Part shown: positions 32,929 through 41,810 of the stretch, piece by piece
How the letters are laid out: every line of letters begins with the position of its first letter
Numbering within the stretch: position 1 is the first letter of the stretch
NCBI RefSeq assembly: GCF_000333275.1
Contig: NZ_BACU01000527.1
Location: forward strand, 62,001-126,000
Source: Azospirillum sp. B4
Lineage (GTDB): Bacteria; Pseudomonadota; Alphaproteobacteria; Azospirillales; Azospirillaceae
DNA: 64,000 nucleotides
Direction of reading: 5' to 3'
Made by a program: the position numbers and the translations under genes
The notes under the pieces: model-generated
The model's database searches: none
What the model was told of the DNA's origin: nothing
The model's input: only the letters and a program-made list of their open reading frames with translations

Positions 32929-34158
32929 ATGACGATGACGACGATGGGCATGACCAGCTTTTCCTACCGATCCGTCGATGCCGACGGTCGCGCCAGCCGC
33001 GGCACCATCGAGGCGGCGGACCGCCACGCCGCCGTCGACCAGTTGATGCAGCGTGGCCTGACCCCGCTGTCGGTGAAGGCGGCGGGTGCCAAGCGTGCCC
33101 TCTCCGGTGGCCGCGCCGGCGGCCTGAGGCGGGCGGAACGCCTGTCCTTCGTCCGTGACCTTGCCAACCTGGTTTCCGCCGGCTTCGCACTGGAACCCGC
33201 CTTGGGCCTGGTGGGCGACCAGATGCAGCGCCCGGCGGCCGGCGCGCTGGTGGGCCGGATCCGTGCTCGGGTGCGCGCTGGCGACAGCCTGGCGGCGGCG
33301 CTGTCGGCGCAGGGCTCCCTGTTCCCGCCGGAATTCGTCGGCCTGGTCGCGGCGGGGGAGCAGGGCGGTTCCCTGGCTGCCGCGCTGGGCCATTTGGCCG
33401 CCCTTGAAGAGGATCGCGCCCAGTTCCGCCAGCGCCTGGTCAGCGCCCTGACCTATCCCGCGCTGATCGGGCTGCTGACCCTGGCGGCGCTGGCGTTGAT
33501 GGCCGGCTACGTTCTGCCGCAGTTCCAGGACCTGTTCGCCGGCAGCAAGGCCAGGCTGCCCGCCGCCACCGCGGCGGTATTGATGATCGGTGACCTGTTG
33601 GGCCGCTTCGGCCCTGGTCTGCTGGCGGGGCTTGGCCTGGCCGCCCTGGTGACGGTGCGGGCTTATCGCCAGCCTGACGTGCGGCTGCGTATGGATCGCG
33701 TGCTGCTGGTGGCGACTGGCCCCCTGGGCCGGTTGCTCGGCGACGCCCAATTGGCGCTCTACACCCGCACCCTGGCCAGCCTGCTCAGCGGCGGTGTGCC
33801 GTTGGCTTCCGCCCTGGCCACGGCTGGCGGCTGCATCGCCAACCGGGCGCTGGCGGGGGCCGCCGACCGGGTGCGCGTCGCCGTGCGCGGCGGTTCCGAT
33901 CTCAGCCGCGCCGTGCAGGCGGAGCCCCTGTTTCCCCGCCGTCTGTCGCGCATGCTGGCCATGGCGGAACAGACCGCCAGCCTGCCCCAGGGACTGCTGG
34001 ATCTGTCGAAAGTGTTGGAGCGCGAAAGGGGCGTAGCGCTGGATAGGGCCTTGTCTTTGGTGACGCCCGTCCTAACCCTTGTTCTCGGCGGCATGGTCGG
34101 CGGCATCTTCGCCGCCCTTATCGCGGGGATCCTCAGCCTGAATGACATCGCCATCTGA
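32929..34158 (+). CDS. gspF: Type II secretion inner-membrane protein GspF
   Basis: A 409-residue platform protein with duplicated GspF domains, including LVSAGFALEPALG and LLSGGVPLASALA, and three membrane segments (about 170-195, 220-240, 375-400). It connects the GspE ATPase to the pseudopilus. ATG 32929 is the first of several in-frame ATGs. The end overlaps gspG by 17 bases. Confidence 0.95.
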   Translation: MTMTTMGMTSFSYRSVDADGRASRGTIEAADRHAAVDQLMQRGLTPLSVKAAGAKRALSGGRAGGLRRAERLSFVRDLANLVSAGFALEPALGLVGDQMQRPAAGALVGRIRARVRAGDSLAAALSAQGSLFPPEFVGLVAAGEQGGSLAAALGHLAALEEDRAQFRQRLVSALTYPALIGLLTLAALALMAGYVLPQFQDLFAGSKARLPAATAAVLMIGDLLGRFGPGLLAGLGLAALVTVRAYRQPDVRLRMDRVLLVATGPLGRLLGDAQLALYTRTLASLLSGGVPLASALATAGGCIANRALAGAADRVRVAVRGGSDLSRAVQAEPLFPRRLSRMLAMAEQTASLPQGLLDLSKVLERERGVALDRALSLVTPVLTLVLGGMVGGIFAALIAGILSLNDIAI

Positions 34159-34603
34159 CACCCTGGACCCGGCATCCTCTTTTCGACCGCGACGCGGCGG
34201 GCGGGAAGGGTTCACCCTGGTCGAGGTGTTGGTGGTGCTGGTGATCATCGGCCTTCTGGGCCTACTGGTCGCCCCCAACCTGGTGGCCCGGCTGGGCAAG
34301 GCGAAGGGCGAGGCGGCGCAGGCCCAGATCAATACCCTGGTGTCTGCGGTCGACCTGTTCTACGTCGATGTCGGCCGTTATCCCACGGCGAACGAGGGGC
34401 TGGAGGCGCTGCTGACCGCGCCGGCCGGCGACGCCAACTGGCGCGGCCCCTACCTGCGCAAGCGCCAGGCCCTGGTCGATCCCTGGGGCAACGCCTATCA
34501 CTACAAGGTGCCGGGGGACCACGGCGCTTACGACATCTTTTCCCTCGGCAGTGACAACGCCCCGGGCGGCGACGGCGACGCCCGGGACGTCAACAGCTGG
34601 TAG
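34142..34603 (+). CDS. gspG: Major pseudopilin GspG
   Basis: A 153-residue prepilin. The type IV cleavage site REG|FTLVEVLVVL is at residue 23, with Glu at +5. YPTANEGLEALL, DPWGNAYHYKVPG and FSLGSDN are the hallmark GspG segments, including the calcium-site loop. It forms the pseudopilus shaft after processing by a prepilin peptidase. Overlap with gspF implies translational coupling. Confidence 0.96.
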   Translation: MTSPSDTLDPASSFRPRRGGREGFTLVEVLVVLVIIGLLGLLVAPNLVARLGKAKGEAAQAQINTLVSAVDLFYVDVGRYPTANEGLEALLTAPAGDANWRGPYLRKRQALVDPWGNAYHYKVPGDHGAYDIFSLGSDNAPGGDGDARDVNSW

Positions 34604-34612
34604 GGCGCGCCC

Positions 34613-35059
34613 ATGGTCGTCGCCAGCATCCGTCCACGGTTGATGACGGCCGGGTTCACCCTGGTCGAGGTTCTGGTGGTGCTGGTCATCCTCGGTACCC
34701 TCGGGAGTGCCCTGGCCCTGGGCATCCAGGATCGCCTGCCCGGTCTGCGCTTCAGCGCCGCCGTTTCGGCCCTGGAGGAGGAACTGCGCAGCCGCCAGGT
34801 GGAGGCCATGGTCTCCGGTCGGCCGGTGGTCTTTTCACCGGACGATCTCGCCCATCCTTCGGGCGGTGCCGCCGGGCGGCGGCTGCGACGCATCGCGGCC
34901 GTGGGCCTGGCCATCGTCGGCGCCGATGCCAGCCATCCCGATGCCGTGGTCTTCCTGCCCGGCGGTTGGTCACCCGGTGCCCGGATCCGCCTCAGCGAGG
35001 GCGATCGCGCCGCAACGGTCGCCGTGGACTGGCCGCTGGGCACGGTCCATCGGGAGTAG
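34613..35059 (+). CDS. gspH: Minor pseudopilin GspH
   Basis: A 148-residue prepilin with cleavage site TAG|FTLVEVLVVL near residue 14. Its small size and position between gspG and gspI identify it as GspH. It starts 9 bases after gspG. It should join the minor pseudopilin tip. Confidence 0.88.
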   Translation: MVVASIRPRLMTAGFTLVEVLVVLVILGTLGSALALGIQDRLPGLRFSAAVSALEEELRSRQVEAMVSGRPVVFSPDDLAHPSGGAAGRRLRRIAAVGLAIVGADASHPDAVVFLPGGWSPGARIRLSEGDRAATVAVDWPLGTVHRE

Positions 35060-35070
35060 GAAAGGCATCC

Positions 35071-35484
35071 ATGCGCCGCCTGGCCGGATTCACCCTGCTG
35101 GAAATGCTGATCGCGCTGGCCATCTTCGGCCTGGGCACGGCCTTGCTGATGCAGTCCGCCTGGTCCGGCGCCTGGGCGGCGCGGCAGGCCTGGGGCGAAA
35201 CGGCGGCTCTCCGCCTGGCCCAGTCGGTGGCGGCGGAGGTCGGGGTGGCCTTGCCTCTGGGCGATCAGCCGGCGGAAGTGCCGGTGGGTGGGGCGGAACT
35301 ACCCTTCCGTGTCAAAATTGTGCCTCTGGCCGTTTCACCAACCGGTGATCGGGACTATCGGATAGAAGTCCGGGGCGTGGCCCCCGAGGCGGCCGAGACC
35401 GGCGCGCCCGGGACGGCGCGGGGGACGGAGGGTCCCGTGCTGGCGGTCGTGACCAACCGCTCCGTGACGGACGATACGCGATGA
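35071..35484 (+). CDS. gspI: Minor pseudopilin GspI
   Basis: A 137-residue prepilin. ATG 35071 follows AGGAAAGG; the longer frame from 34966 overlaps gspH and is rejected. The cleavage site LAG|FTLLEMLIALAIF lies at residue 7. The downstream region is typical of GspI in size. It overlaps gspJ by 4 bases. Confidence 0.9.
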   Translation: MRRLAGFTLLEMLIALAIFGLGTALLMQSAWSGAWAARQAWGETAALRLAQSVAAEVGVALPLGDQPAEVPVGGAELPFRVKIVPLAVSPTGDRDYRIEVRGVAPEAAETGAPGTARGTEGPVLAVVTNRSVTDDTR

Positions 35485-36149
35485 CGGTACCCGCCCGGTT
35501 CGTGGCGGCGACAGCGGCCCGCCGGGGGATGACCCTGGTGGAGGCCCTGGTGGCCCTGGCCTTGCTGGGTATGCTGGCGGTGGCGGCCGTGGGCCTTCTT
35601 CCTCTGATGAACCGCATGGCCGACCGCAGCGGCGCCTTGCAGCGCGCCGCCGCCGACCTGGGCCGCGTCCATGACTTCACCCGTGTCATCGTGGCCAGCG
35701 CCCTGACCCCGGGCGACCTGGGAACAGCGGGCGCCGATATGGCGCCCCTGCGGCGCGACGCCGGCCATTTCGACGTGGTGGCGCCCCTTCCCGCCGGTCT
35801 GGGCAAGGGCGGGCTCTACCGCATGGCGCTGACGGTGGAAGGGACGCCTGGCCAATTGGCGCTGCGCCTGCACGTGCAACCCCTGCGTCCCGACGGGCCG
35901 GCGCCGGCCGATGGCGTGCTGATCGGCGGGGCGACGCGCATCGCCTGGTCCTATTTCGACGCCAAGGCCCACGCCTGGACCGACCGCTGGACGGATGGCG
36001 CCGCCAGCCCGGCCCTGGTGCGCCTGGACGTGGCGCTGGCGGGACAGGCGCCCTGGCCGCCGATGATCGCCGGCCCGCTGGTGCGCGGAGGGGTGCTGTG
36101 CGCCTTCGACCCGGTGCAGGGCGGCTGCCGGTCGGGGGGGGCGGGATGA
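35481..36149 (+). CDS. gspJ: Minor pseudopilin GspJ
   Basis: A 222-residue prepilin with cleavage site RRG|MTLVEALVALAL near residue 16 (Met rather than Phe at +1). Length and order fit GspJ. It overlaps gspI upstream and gspL downstream, each by 4 bases. Confidence 0.85.
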   Translation: MTVPARFVAATAARRGMTLVEALVALALLGMLAVAAVGLLPLMNRMADRSGALQRAAADLGRVHDFTRVIVASALTPGDLGTAGADMAPLRRDAGHFDVVAPLPAGLGKGGLYRMALTVEGTPGQLALRLHVQPLRPDGPAPADGVLIGGATRIAWSYFDAKAHAWTDRWTDGAASPALVRLDVALAGQAPWPPMIAGPLVRGGVLCAFDPVQGGCRSGGAG

Positions 36150-37153
36150 CACCCTTCCGCCGCCTGCGACGACTGGCCGTGCTGGCCATGGACGGCCTGG
36201 CCGATGGCGTCATCGCCGCCCTGCCGCGCCGCTGGCGCCGCCCGCTGGGGCTGGTGGTGCCTGTCCTGGCCCTGCCGCCGGGAGGGGGCGGCCCGGCGGT
36301 GCCGGCGGAGCGTGGTCCCGTCCGTTTGATGCTGGACCCCGCCGACGTCCACACCGTGGACGTGCCTTTGCCCAAGGGGGGGCTGACGGGCGGTCCCTTG
36401 GGCGGCCTCATGGGCGGTTTCGTGGATGCCCGTGGCTTCGTCGCCATGCAGGCCCATCGCTTCATGCCGTTGCGCCCCGATTTGCTGGACTGGGACGTGG
36501 TGACGCTGCCTTCGGGCATCGCCCGTGTCTACATGGTGCGCCGCACGGTCCTGTCGGCGGCCCTGGCCACGGCGGCGCGGGCCGGGCTGACCCTGGCCGG
36601 GGTCACGGCGCCGGTGGTGGGTGCCGGCACGACCCCGGAATTCCTGCGCTTCGATGCGGGGCGGGTGCGGCGGCGGGCGACGGCCATGGCGGCCGTCGCC
36701 GGCTTGTTCTGGCTGGCCCTGCCCGTCCCCTTCGCCATTGCCGTCTGGATCCTGGACCAGCAGACCGCCAACGTCGAACAGAAGCTGGGGGCCGTGGCCA
36801 AGGAGGCGCGGGCCGTGCAGGACATGCGTGACCGCATCCTGTTCCTTAGTCCCGACGCGGCGTCGACCGCCCTGCTGCTGGCCCAGCCGGGCCGGGCGCA
36901 GGTGCTGGATGAACTGGCGCTGACCCTGCCCGACACCGTCTGGCTGACCGATGTGACGCTGCGGCCCGACGCCGTCGTGCTGCAGGGCCGCGCACCCGAC
37001 CTGGCCGACGTGCTGGCCCGCGTCCGCGCCGCCGGCCCCTTCACCGATGTCCGCTATACCGATCCTGCCGGCATCCTGCCGGCCGTGCTACCACCGCCCG
37101 GCCCCGTGCGCGACTTCACCCTGGCGGTGTCGCTGGCCGTGGGCCGGCCATGA
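36146..37153 (+). CDS. gspL: GspL-type inner-membrane assembly protein (PilN-like C-terminal domain)
   Basis: A 335-residue protein; ATG 36146 overlaps the gspJ stop. An N-terminal cytoplasmic part of about 190 residues precedes one membrane helix (about 192-217) and a periplasmic PilN/GspL ferredoxin-like domain (LDELALTLPDTVWLTDVTL). The cytoplasmic part is shorter than in gammaproteobacterial GspL. It should recruit GspE to the membrane and pair with the GspM-like product. Confidence 0.82.
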   Translation: MTPFRRLRRLAVLAMDGLADGVIAALPRRWRRPLGLVVPVLALPPGGGGPAVPAERGPVRLMLDPADVHTVDVPLPKGGLTGGPLGGLMGGFVDARGFVAMQAHRFMPLRPDLLDWDVVTLPSGIARVYMVRRTVLSAALATAARAGLTLAGVTAPVVGAGTTPEFLRFDAGRVRRRATAMAAVAGLFWLALPVPFAIAVWILDQQTANVEQKLGAVAKEARAVQDMRDRILFLSPDAASTALLLAQPGRAQVLDELALTLPDTVWLTDVTLRPDAVVLQGRAPDLADVLARVRAAGPFTDVRYTDPAGILPAVLPPPGPVRDFTLAVSLAVGRP

Positions 37154-37764
37154 TGACGGCGCCGCGCCCCGGCTTCATCCTGGCCATCGCCCTGTGCCTG
37201 CTGGCCCTGCCGCCCTGCTTCTACCTGCCATCCCTGGTGGACGCGGTGGAGGCGGCGGCCGCCCGCCGCGTCGCCCGCCTGACCCAGCTGGAGGCCGCGC
37301 GCACCTTGCTGGCGCAGCACGACGACCTTGACCGCCGCGCCGCCTTGTTCGACCGGGCGCTGGGCGTCCATACCCTTTTGCGGACAGGGCCCGATATGGC
37401 GGCGGTGCAGGCGGCGGCGGAGGACGACGTGCGCCAGGCCCTGCGCCAGGCCGGGGTCACCGTCCGCGACCTGGCGGCGGCCGTCGCCGCCGGCCGGGGT
37501 CCATACCGGCGCATCCACCTGACCGTCCGGGCCGAGGGGGACGCCGTCAGCGTGACCAACGCCGTGGCGGCGCTGGACGCGGTCCGTCCCCGGCTTTTGC
37601 TGCGCGGGGTGCGCATCCATGCCGATGCCCCACCGGCGGCGGCCGGGCCAAGCGGCCCGTCCTTCGGTCGTGCGCAACATGGCGGCCTGCCCGCCGACGC
37701 CGCGTCCGCCCCCGCAACCCTGGAGCTGGAGATCGACGTCTATGCCGACCTGGCCGCCCCTTGA
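37150..37764 (+). CDS. gspM: GspM-type assembly protein
   Basis: A 204-residue protein with one N-terminal membrane helix (about 8-27), a coiled segment, then a PilO/GspM-like periplasmic domain (RIHLTVRAEGD). It overlaps gspL by 4 bases and the next gene by 23. Position and topology support the call more than sequence motifs do. Confidence 0.78.
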   Translation: MMTAPRPGFILAIALCLLALPPCFYLPSLVDAVEAAAARRVARLTQLEAARTLLAQHDDLDRRAALFDRALGVHTLLRTGPDMAAVQAAAEDDVRQALRQAGVTVRDLAAAVAAGRGPYRRIHLTVRAEGDAVSVTNAVAALDAVRPRLLLRGVRIHADAPPAAAGPSGPSFGRAQHGGLPADAASAPATLELEIDVYADLAAP

Positions 37765-38467
37765 CCGTGCCGCCCCCCTTGACCGTACCGCCCTGGTGTT
37801 GGCGGCGGCCGGGCTGGCGGTCGGCGCCGGCATCGCGCTGGCCGTGGCGCTGGACGCGTCCGACCGCCCGGTGCGCGTTTTGGCGCCCCTGCCGGCGGTA
37901 CCGCCCCTGGCTGGTCCGACCCCCATGGGCTTGTCCGCCGAACCGGGGGAGGCGATGCGGCGTCCCCTGTTCACCCCTGACCGGCGCCCCCCGACGACGA
38001 CCGGCGGGGCGGGGGCGTCGGATGGGCCGGATGTGCAGGTGACCGGCGTCGTCACCGGTCCCGGCGGCGGGGCCGCGACCGGTCTGGATCGCAAGGCGCA
38101 GAAGCCGTTCAGCGTGCGCCTGGGTGACGACGTGCAGGGCTGGACGGTGGAAAGCATCGGCCGCATTGGCATCCGCCTGCGCCGGGGGGCGGCCGTGCGC
38201 GACTATCCCCTGTCCCTGCCGCCGCCGCCCACAGCCGGCGCCCCCGTCATCCCGCCCGCCAGCACAGCGCCGCCGCCGTCTCCTGGGCCTTTACCGGGGG
38301 AGGTGCCTTCCGGAAAGGTTCCCAACCCTCTGGCGCCGGCGACTAAGCCCCCGGCGGCGGCCCAGCCGCCCACGCCCAGTCCCAATCCCCAGCCGCCGCC
38401 GGATCCTCAGCAACTGGACACGCAACCGAACCATCCGCCCTCCCGACCGCCCAGGCAGCTTCCATGA
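37742..38467 (+). CDS. GspC/GspN-like protein with HR-type domain and proline-rich tail
   Basis: A 241-residue protein; ATG 37742 gives a membrane anchor (about 17-37). The RRPLFTPDRRPP segment and the following domain (VTGVV, then LGDDVQGWTVESIGRIGI) resemble the homology region of GspC/PulC and PilP-type 'T2SS protein N'. The last 80 residues are extremely rich in Pro, Ala and Gln. No PDZ domain is present. It likely links the inner-membrane platform to the secretin. Confidence 0.72.
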   Translation: MPTWPPLDRAAPLDRTALVLAAAGLAVGAGIALAVALDASDRPVRVLAPLPAVPPLAGPTPMGLSAEPGEAMRRPLFTPDRRPPTTTGGAGASDGPDVQVTGVVTGPGGGAATGLDRKAQKPFSVRLGDDVQGWTVESIGRIGIRLRRGAAVRDYPLSLPPPPTAGAPVIPPASTAPPPSPGPLPGEVPSGKVPNPLAPATKPPAAAQPPTPSPNPQPPPDPQQLDTQPNHPPSRPPRQLP

Positions 38468-40707
38468 ACAAACCCCGCCCCAGCGTTCCCCTTCGCCTGC
38501 TGGTCACCGCCTGCCTGATCCTGTCCGGCTGCTCGGAAACGGCGGTGACGCATGGGCCGGGCACGCCGCTGCCCACCGCGCCGGCGGCGCCGGCCCCCGC
38601 CAGCACCGTCATCGGCCCCGCCGCACCGCCCCCGCGCGCGGCGGCGCAGACCCTGCCCGGAACGGGGCAACTGGTGCGCCCCGCCCGATCGGTGACGGGC
38701 ATGACGCCGGCGGCGGGGGACGGGGGGCCGGTGGAGATGAACTTCGTCAACGCCGACGTCCGTTCCGTCCTGGACGCGGTGCTGGGCGGCATGTTGGGCC
38801 TGAATTACACCATCGATCCCAAGGTGCAGGGCCAGGTCACCATCCGCACCACCCGGCCGCTTCCCCGCGCCCAGGCCCTGGCGGCGGTGGACGCGGCCTT
38901 GCGCACCCAGGGCTTCGCCATCATCGGCGGCGACGGCTTTTACCAGGTGGTGCCGGCGACGGAGGCCGCCGGCCAGGCGCCCCTGCAGACCACGGCAGCG
39001 GCGGAGCGGGCGGCGGGGTTCAGCACCGCCATCGTGCCGGTGCGCCATGTCTCCGCCGCCGAGCTGGACAAGATCGTCCACCCCCTGACCCGCCAGGGCT
39101 TCATCCAGAGCGCGGATGCCGGCCGTAACATCTTCATCGTCAACGGCACGGCGCATGAAATCGAATCCTTCACCCAACTGGTGGCCAGCTTCGATGTCGA
39201 CTGGCTGGCCGGCCTGTCCTTCTCCCTGCACACTCTGCAGTCGGTGGAGCCTGCCCGCCTGGAGGCGGAGTTGCGCCGGGTGCTGCAGCTGGACACCGGC
39301 CCCTTGCAGGGCATGGTCGATTTCGTGCCCATCAGCCGCCTGAACGCCCTGCTGGTGGTGGCCAAGCGGCCGGAGCTGCTGCCCACCGTCGGCACCTGGA
39401 TCGAACGGCTGGATCGGCCCGGGCCGGACGGGGGTAAGGTCGTGCATTTCTATGAGGTGCAGAACGGGTCAGCCGTGGAACTGGCCAACGCGCTCAACCG
39501 CCTGGTCGGCCGGTCGGGCGGGAACGAACAGCAGATCCCGGCGGACCAGCAACGGGGGCGGGGCGGCGCACGCACGACCACCACCACGACCGCCATGGGC
39601 CGGACCGGCGGCACCGCCAGCACCAGCGGCCCGCCCAGCGGCAGCACGGCCGTCGGCGCCTCCGGCTCCGCCGCCAGCGCGCCGGTCAGCCCGGTGGCGA
39701 GCGCGCCCACGCCTCTGTCCAGCGGCGGTGAGGGCGGCGGAGATGAGGGTCTGTCGGAACTGAAGGGTGTGCGCGTGGTGGCGGATGAACGGCGCAACGC
39801 CCTGCTGATCTTCGGCTCTGGCGCCCAATACGCCCTGCTGGAACAGGTGCTGACCCGCCTGGACGCCCCGCGTGAGCAGGTTCTGATCGAGGCGACGATC
39901 GCCGAGGTGACGCTGAACGACGACCTGAACTTCGGCGTCCAGTGGTTCCTGGACCGGGGCAGCAGCACGGCGGGCTTTTCCACCACCAATGGCGCCACGG
40001 TGGGGGCCACGTATCCCAACTTCAACTACACCTTCCTGACGCCCAACACCCGGGTGGTGCTGAACGCGCTGTCCAGCGTCACGGACGTGCAGGTGCTGTC
40101 GGCGCCGCGCCTGATGGTGCTGAACAACGAAACGGCGCGCCTGCAGGTGGGTGACGAGGTGCCGGTGGTGGTGCAGTCGGCCACCAGCACGCTGACCAGC
40201 GACAGCGCCGTGGTGAACTCCGTCGAATATCACGATACCGGCGTGATCCTGGAGGTGACGCCCCGCATCAACCGCAGCGGTGCCGTGGTGCTGGACGTGA
40301 ACCAGGAGGTCAGCACCGTCGCCACCACCACCACGTCCGGCATCGACAGCCCGACCATCCAGCAGCGCAAGATCACCAGCGTGGTGAACGTGCAGGATGG
40401 CGAGACGGTGGCCCTGGGCGGCCTGATCAGCGACACTTCCAGCCGCAACGGGTCCGGCATCCCCTACCTGCGGGACATCCCGGTGCTGGGTAAGCTGTTC
40501 GGCACCGACGCCCACTCCAAGGGCCGGACGGAACTGCTGGTGTTCCTGCGGCCGGTCATCGTGCGTGACGCCACCCGGGCGCGCGAGGTGACGGACGCGT
40601 TGCGCGCCAGCATGGGCCGGTTGGAGATCTTCGCCGGCGCCACCGGCGGCCCCTTGGCGCCGCCGGTGGCCGCCACCCCCGTTCCCATCAGGCCATCCGG
40701 TCAATGA
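38464..40707 (+). CDS. gspD: Type II secretion secretin GspD (lipoprotein)
   Basis: A 747-residue outer-membrane secretin. A lipobox (LILSGC, Cys23) suggests a lipidated protein that may target itself without a pilotin. N0/N1-type domains begin at NFVNADVRSVLDAVLGG, further N domains follow, and the secretin core includes VGDEVPVVV, VEYHDTGVILEVTP and GGLISDTSS. A long low-complexity Thr/Ser/Gly/Pro insert (about residues 355-430) sits before the last N-domain segment. It overlaps both neighbours by 4 bases. Confidence 0.95.
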   Translation: MNKPRPSVPLRLLVTACLILSGCSETAVTHGPGTPLPTAPAAPAPASTVIGPAAPPPRAAAQTLPGTGQLVRPARSVTGMTPAAGDGGPVEMNFVNADVRSVLDAVLGGMLGLNYTIDPKVQGQVTIRTTRPLPRAQALAAVDAALRTQGFAIIGGDGFYQVVPATEAAGQAPLQTTAAAERAAGFSTAIVPVRHVSAAELDKIVHPLTRQGFIQSADAGRNIFIVNGTAHEIESFTQLVASFDVDWLAGLSFSLHTLQSVEPARLEAELRRVLQLDTGPLQGMVDFVPISRLNALLVVAKRPELLPTVGTWIERLDRPGPDGGKVVHFYEVQNGSAVELANALNRLVGRSGGNEQQIPADQQRGRGGARTTTTTTAMGRTGGTASTSGPPSGSTAVGASGSAASAPVSPVASAPTPLSSGGEGGGDEGLSELKGVRVVADERRNALLIFGSGAQYALLEQVLTRLDAPREQVLIEATIAEVTLNDDLNFGVQWFLDRGSSTAGFSTTNGATVGATYPNFNYTFLTPNTRVVLNALSSVTDVQVLSAPRLMVLNNETARLQVGDEVPVVVQSATSTLTSDSAVVNSVEYHDTGVILEVTPRINRSGAVVLDVNQEVSTVATTTTSGIDSPTIQQRKITSVVNVQDGETVALGGLISDTSSRNGSGIPYLRDIPVLGKLFGTDAHSKGRTELLVFLRPVIVRDATRAREVTDALRASMGRLEIFAGATGGPLAPPVAATPVPIRPSGQ

Positions 40708-41546
40708 AACATCTGGCGGACAGGCAGGGCCCCCAAGATGGCTATGCCCTGCTGCTGGTGCTGTTCCTGCTGGCCATGGCCACGGCGGTGGGGCTGGTGG
40801 TCATGGGCAATGGCCTGTCCGCCCGCAAGCTGGCGCGCGTCGCCTCCATCGCCGCCGGGCAGGACCAGCGGGCGGCGATGGCCACCTGGGCAGCCCTGGA
40901 CGCGTTGGCGCGGGACGGGGGCACGGACATTCCGCCGCCGCGCCGCCTGGTGGTGGACGGCCAGACGCTGACCGTCACGGTCATGCCGGAAAGCGGCCGC
41001 ATCGACCTGAACGGCCTGTCGCGCACGGCGCTGGGTCAGGCTATCCGCGTCCTGGGCTTCCCAGAAAGCCGGGCGGTCAAGGCGGCCGACGCCATCGCCC
41101 TGTGGCGGGGCATGGACCCGCCGGGGGCCGATGGCCTGGATCTCACCATCGATCCCCTGCGCGCCCTGTGGTCCCTGGAAGACCTGGACGCCATTCCTGG
41201 TCTGGATCCCGATATCGCCGCCTGCCTGCGCCGCTGGGGCACGGTTTATGCCCGGGGTCCCTTCCGCGGTCTGGCCCCGCTGATCCGCCGGCCCGGTGCC
41301 AAGCGGGAGGGGGGGGAGGGCGGTGACGGCCCCCTGGGCCTGGTCGCCGGCGGCATGCTGCGCGTGGTGGTGGCGGAGGAGGGGCGCGCCCAGCTGCGGC
41401 GCAACGTTCTGCTCTATCGCGGTGTGGGGCGGCAGGCGGCGGGTGCCGCCACCGGCGCGGAATCGCCCTGGCTGCCCCTGGAATGGCAACGGCCGGTCCT
41501 GGCCGGTCGCGATGCTTGTGCCGCCACCGGCGGGGACGGCGGCTGA
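40704..41546 (+). CDS. gspK: Minor pseudopilin GspK
   Basis: A 280-residue protein with an N-terminal prepilin-like segment (DG|YALLLVLFLLAMATAVGL) lacking Glu at +5, as is normal for GspK. SGRIDLNGLSRTAL and DLDAIPGLDPDIAACL are typical GspK helical-domain segments. It caps the pseudopilus tip with I and J. Its stop overlaps the next ATG as TGATG. Confidence 0.87.
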   Translation: MKHLADRQGPQDGYALLLVLFLLAMATAVGLVVMGNGLSARKLARVASIAAGQDQRAAMATWAALDALARDGGTDIPPPRRLVVDGQTLTVTVMPESGRIDLNGLSRTALGQAIRVLGFPESRAVKAADAIALWRGMDPPGADGLDLTIDPLRALWSLEDLDAIPGLDPDIAACLRRWGTVYARGPFRGLAPLIRRPGAKREGGEGGDGPLGLVAGGMLRVVVAEEGRAQLRRNVLLYRGVGRQAAGAATGAESPWLPLEWQRPVLAGRDACAATGGDGG

Positions 41547-41678
41547 TGGGCATGGCCGACGACAGCCTGTGGATGGGGCTTTCCCTGATGGCGGCGGGGC
41601 GGTGCGGACGCGATGGCGATGCCCTTCGGCCCGGCCATCGCGCTGGCCCTCTACGTCCCGGCCTGCCTCAGCCTGTGA
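41546..41678 (+). pseudogene. Possible remnant of prepilin peptidase gene (gspO)
   Basis: The ATG at 41546 overlaps the gspK stop exactly as in the rest of the operon, and the frame starts MGMADDSLWMGLSLMAAG, resembling an inner helix of A24 prepilin peptidases. In another frame, from 41613 to the stop at 41678, the sequence AMPFGPAIALALYV matches the C-terminal helix of such enzymes (typically PFGP-x-L/I-A-L). The two pieces are only about 14 bases apart, so most of the gene would be deleted. The match is short and based on recall. If right, the operon relies on a peptidase encoded elsewhere. Confidence 0.4.
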
Positions 41679-41810
41679 AGCCCAGTCAAGCGTCCGGCGG
41701 CCAAATGATTTCGATTCTTAACGGTACGGAAGTTGCGCTTATTCCCGTAGTCGTGGCCGCCGGACAGGGGCGGCCAGTCGCCTGGCAACCAGGGGGGCGC
41801 GAGGGTTCCG

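Noticed and set aside
38407-40704. Long minus-strand open frames opposite gspD
   Set aside because: They are shadows of the secretin gene, rich in Arg, Gln and Gly, with no ribosome site or domain.
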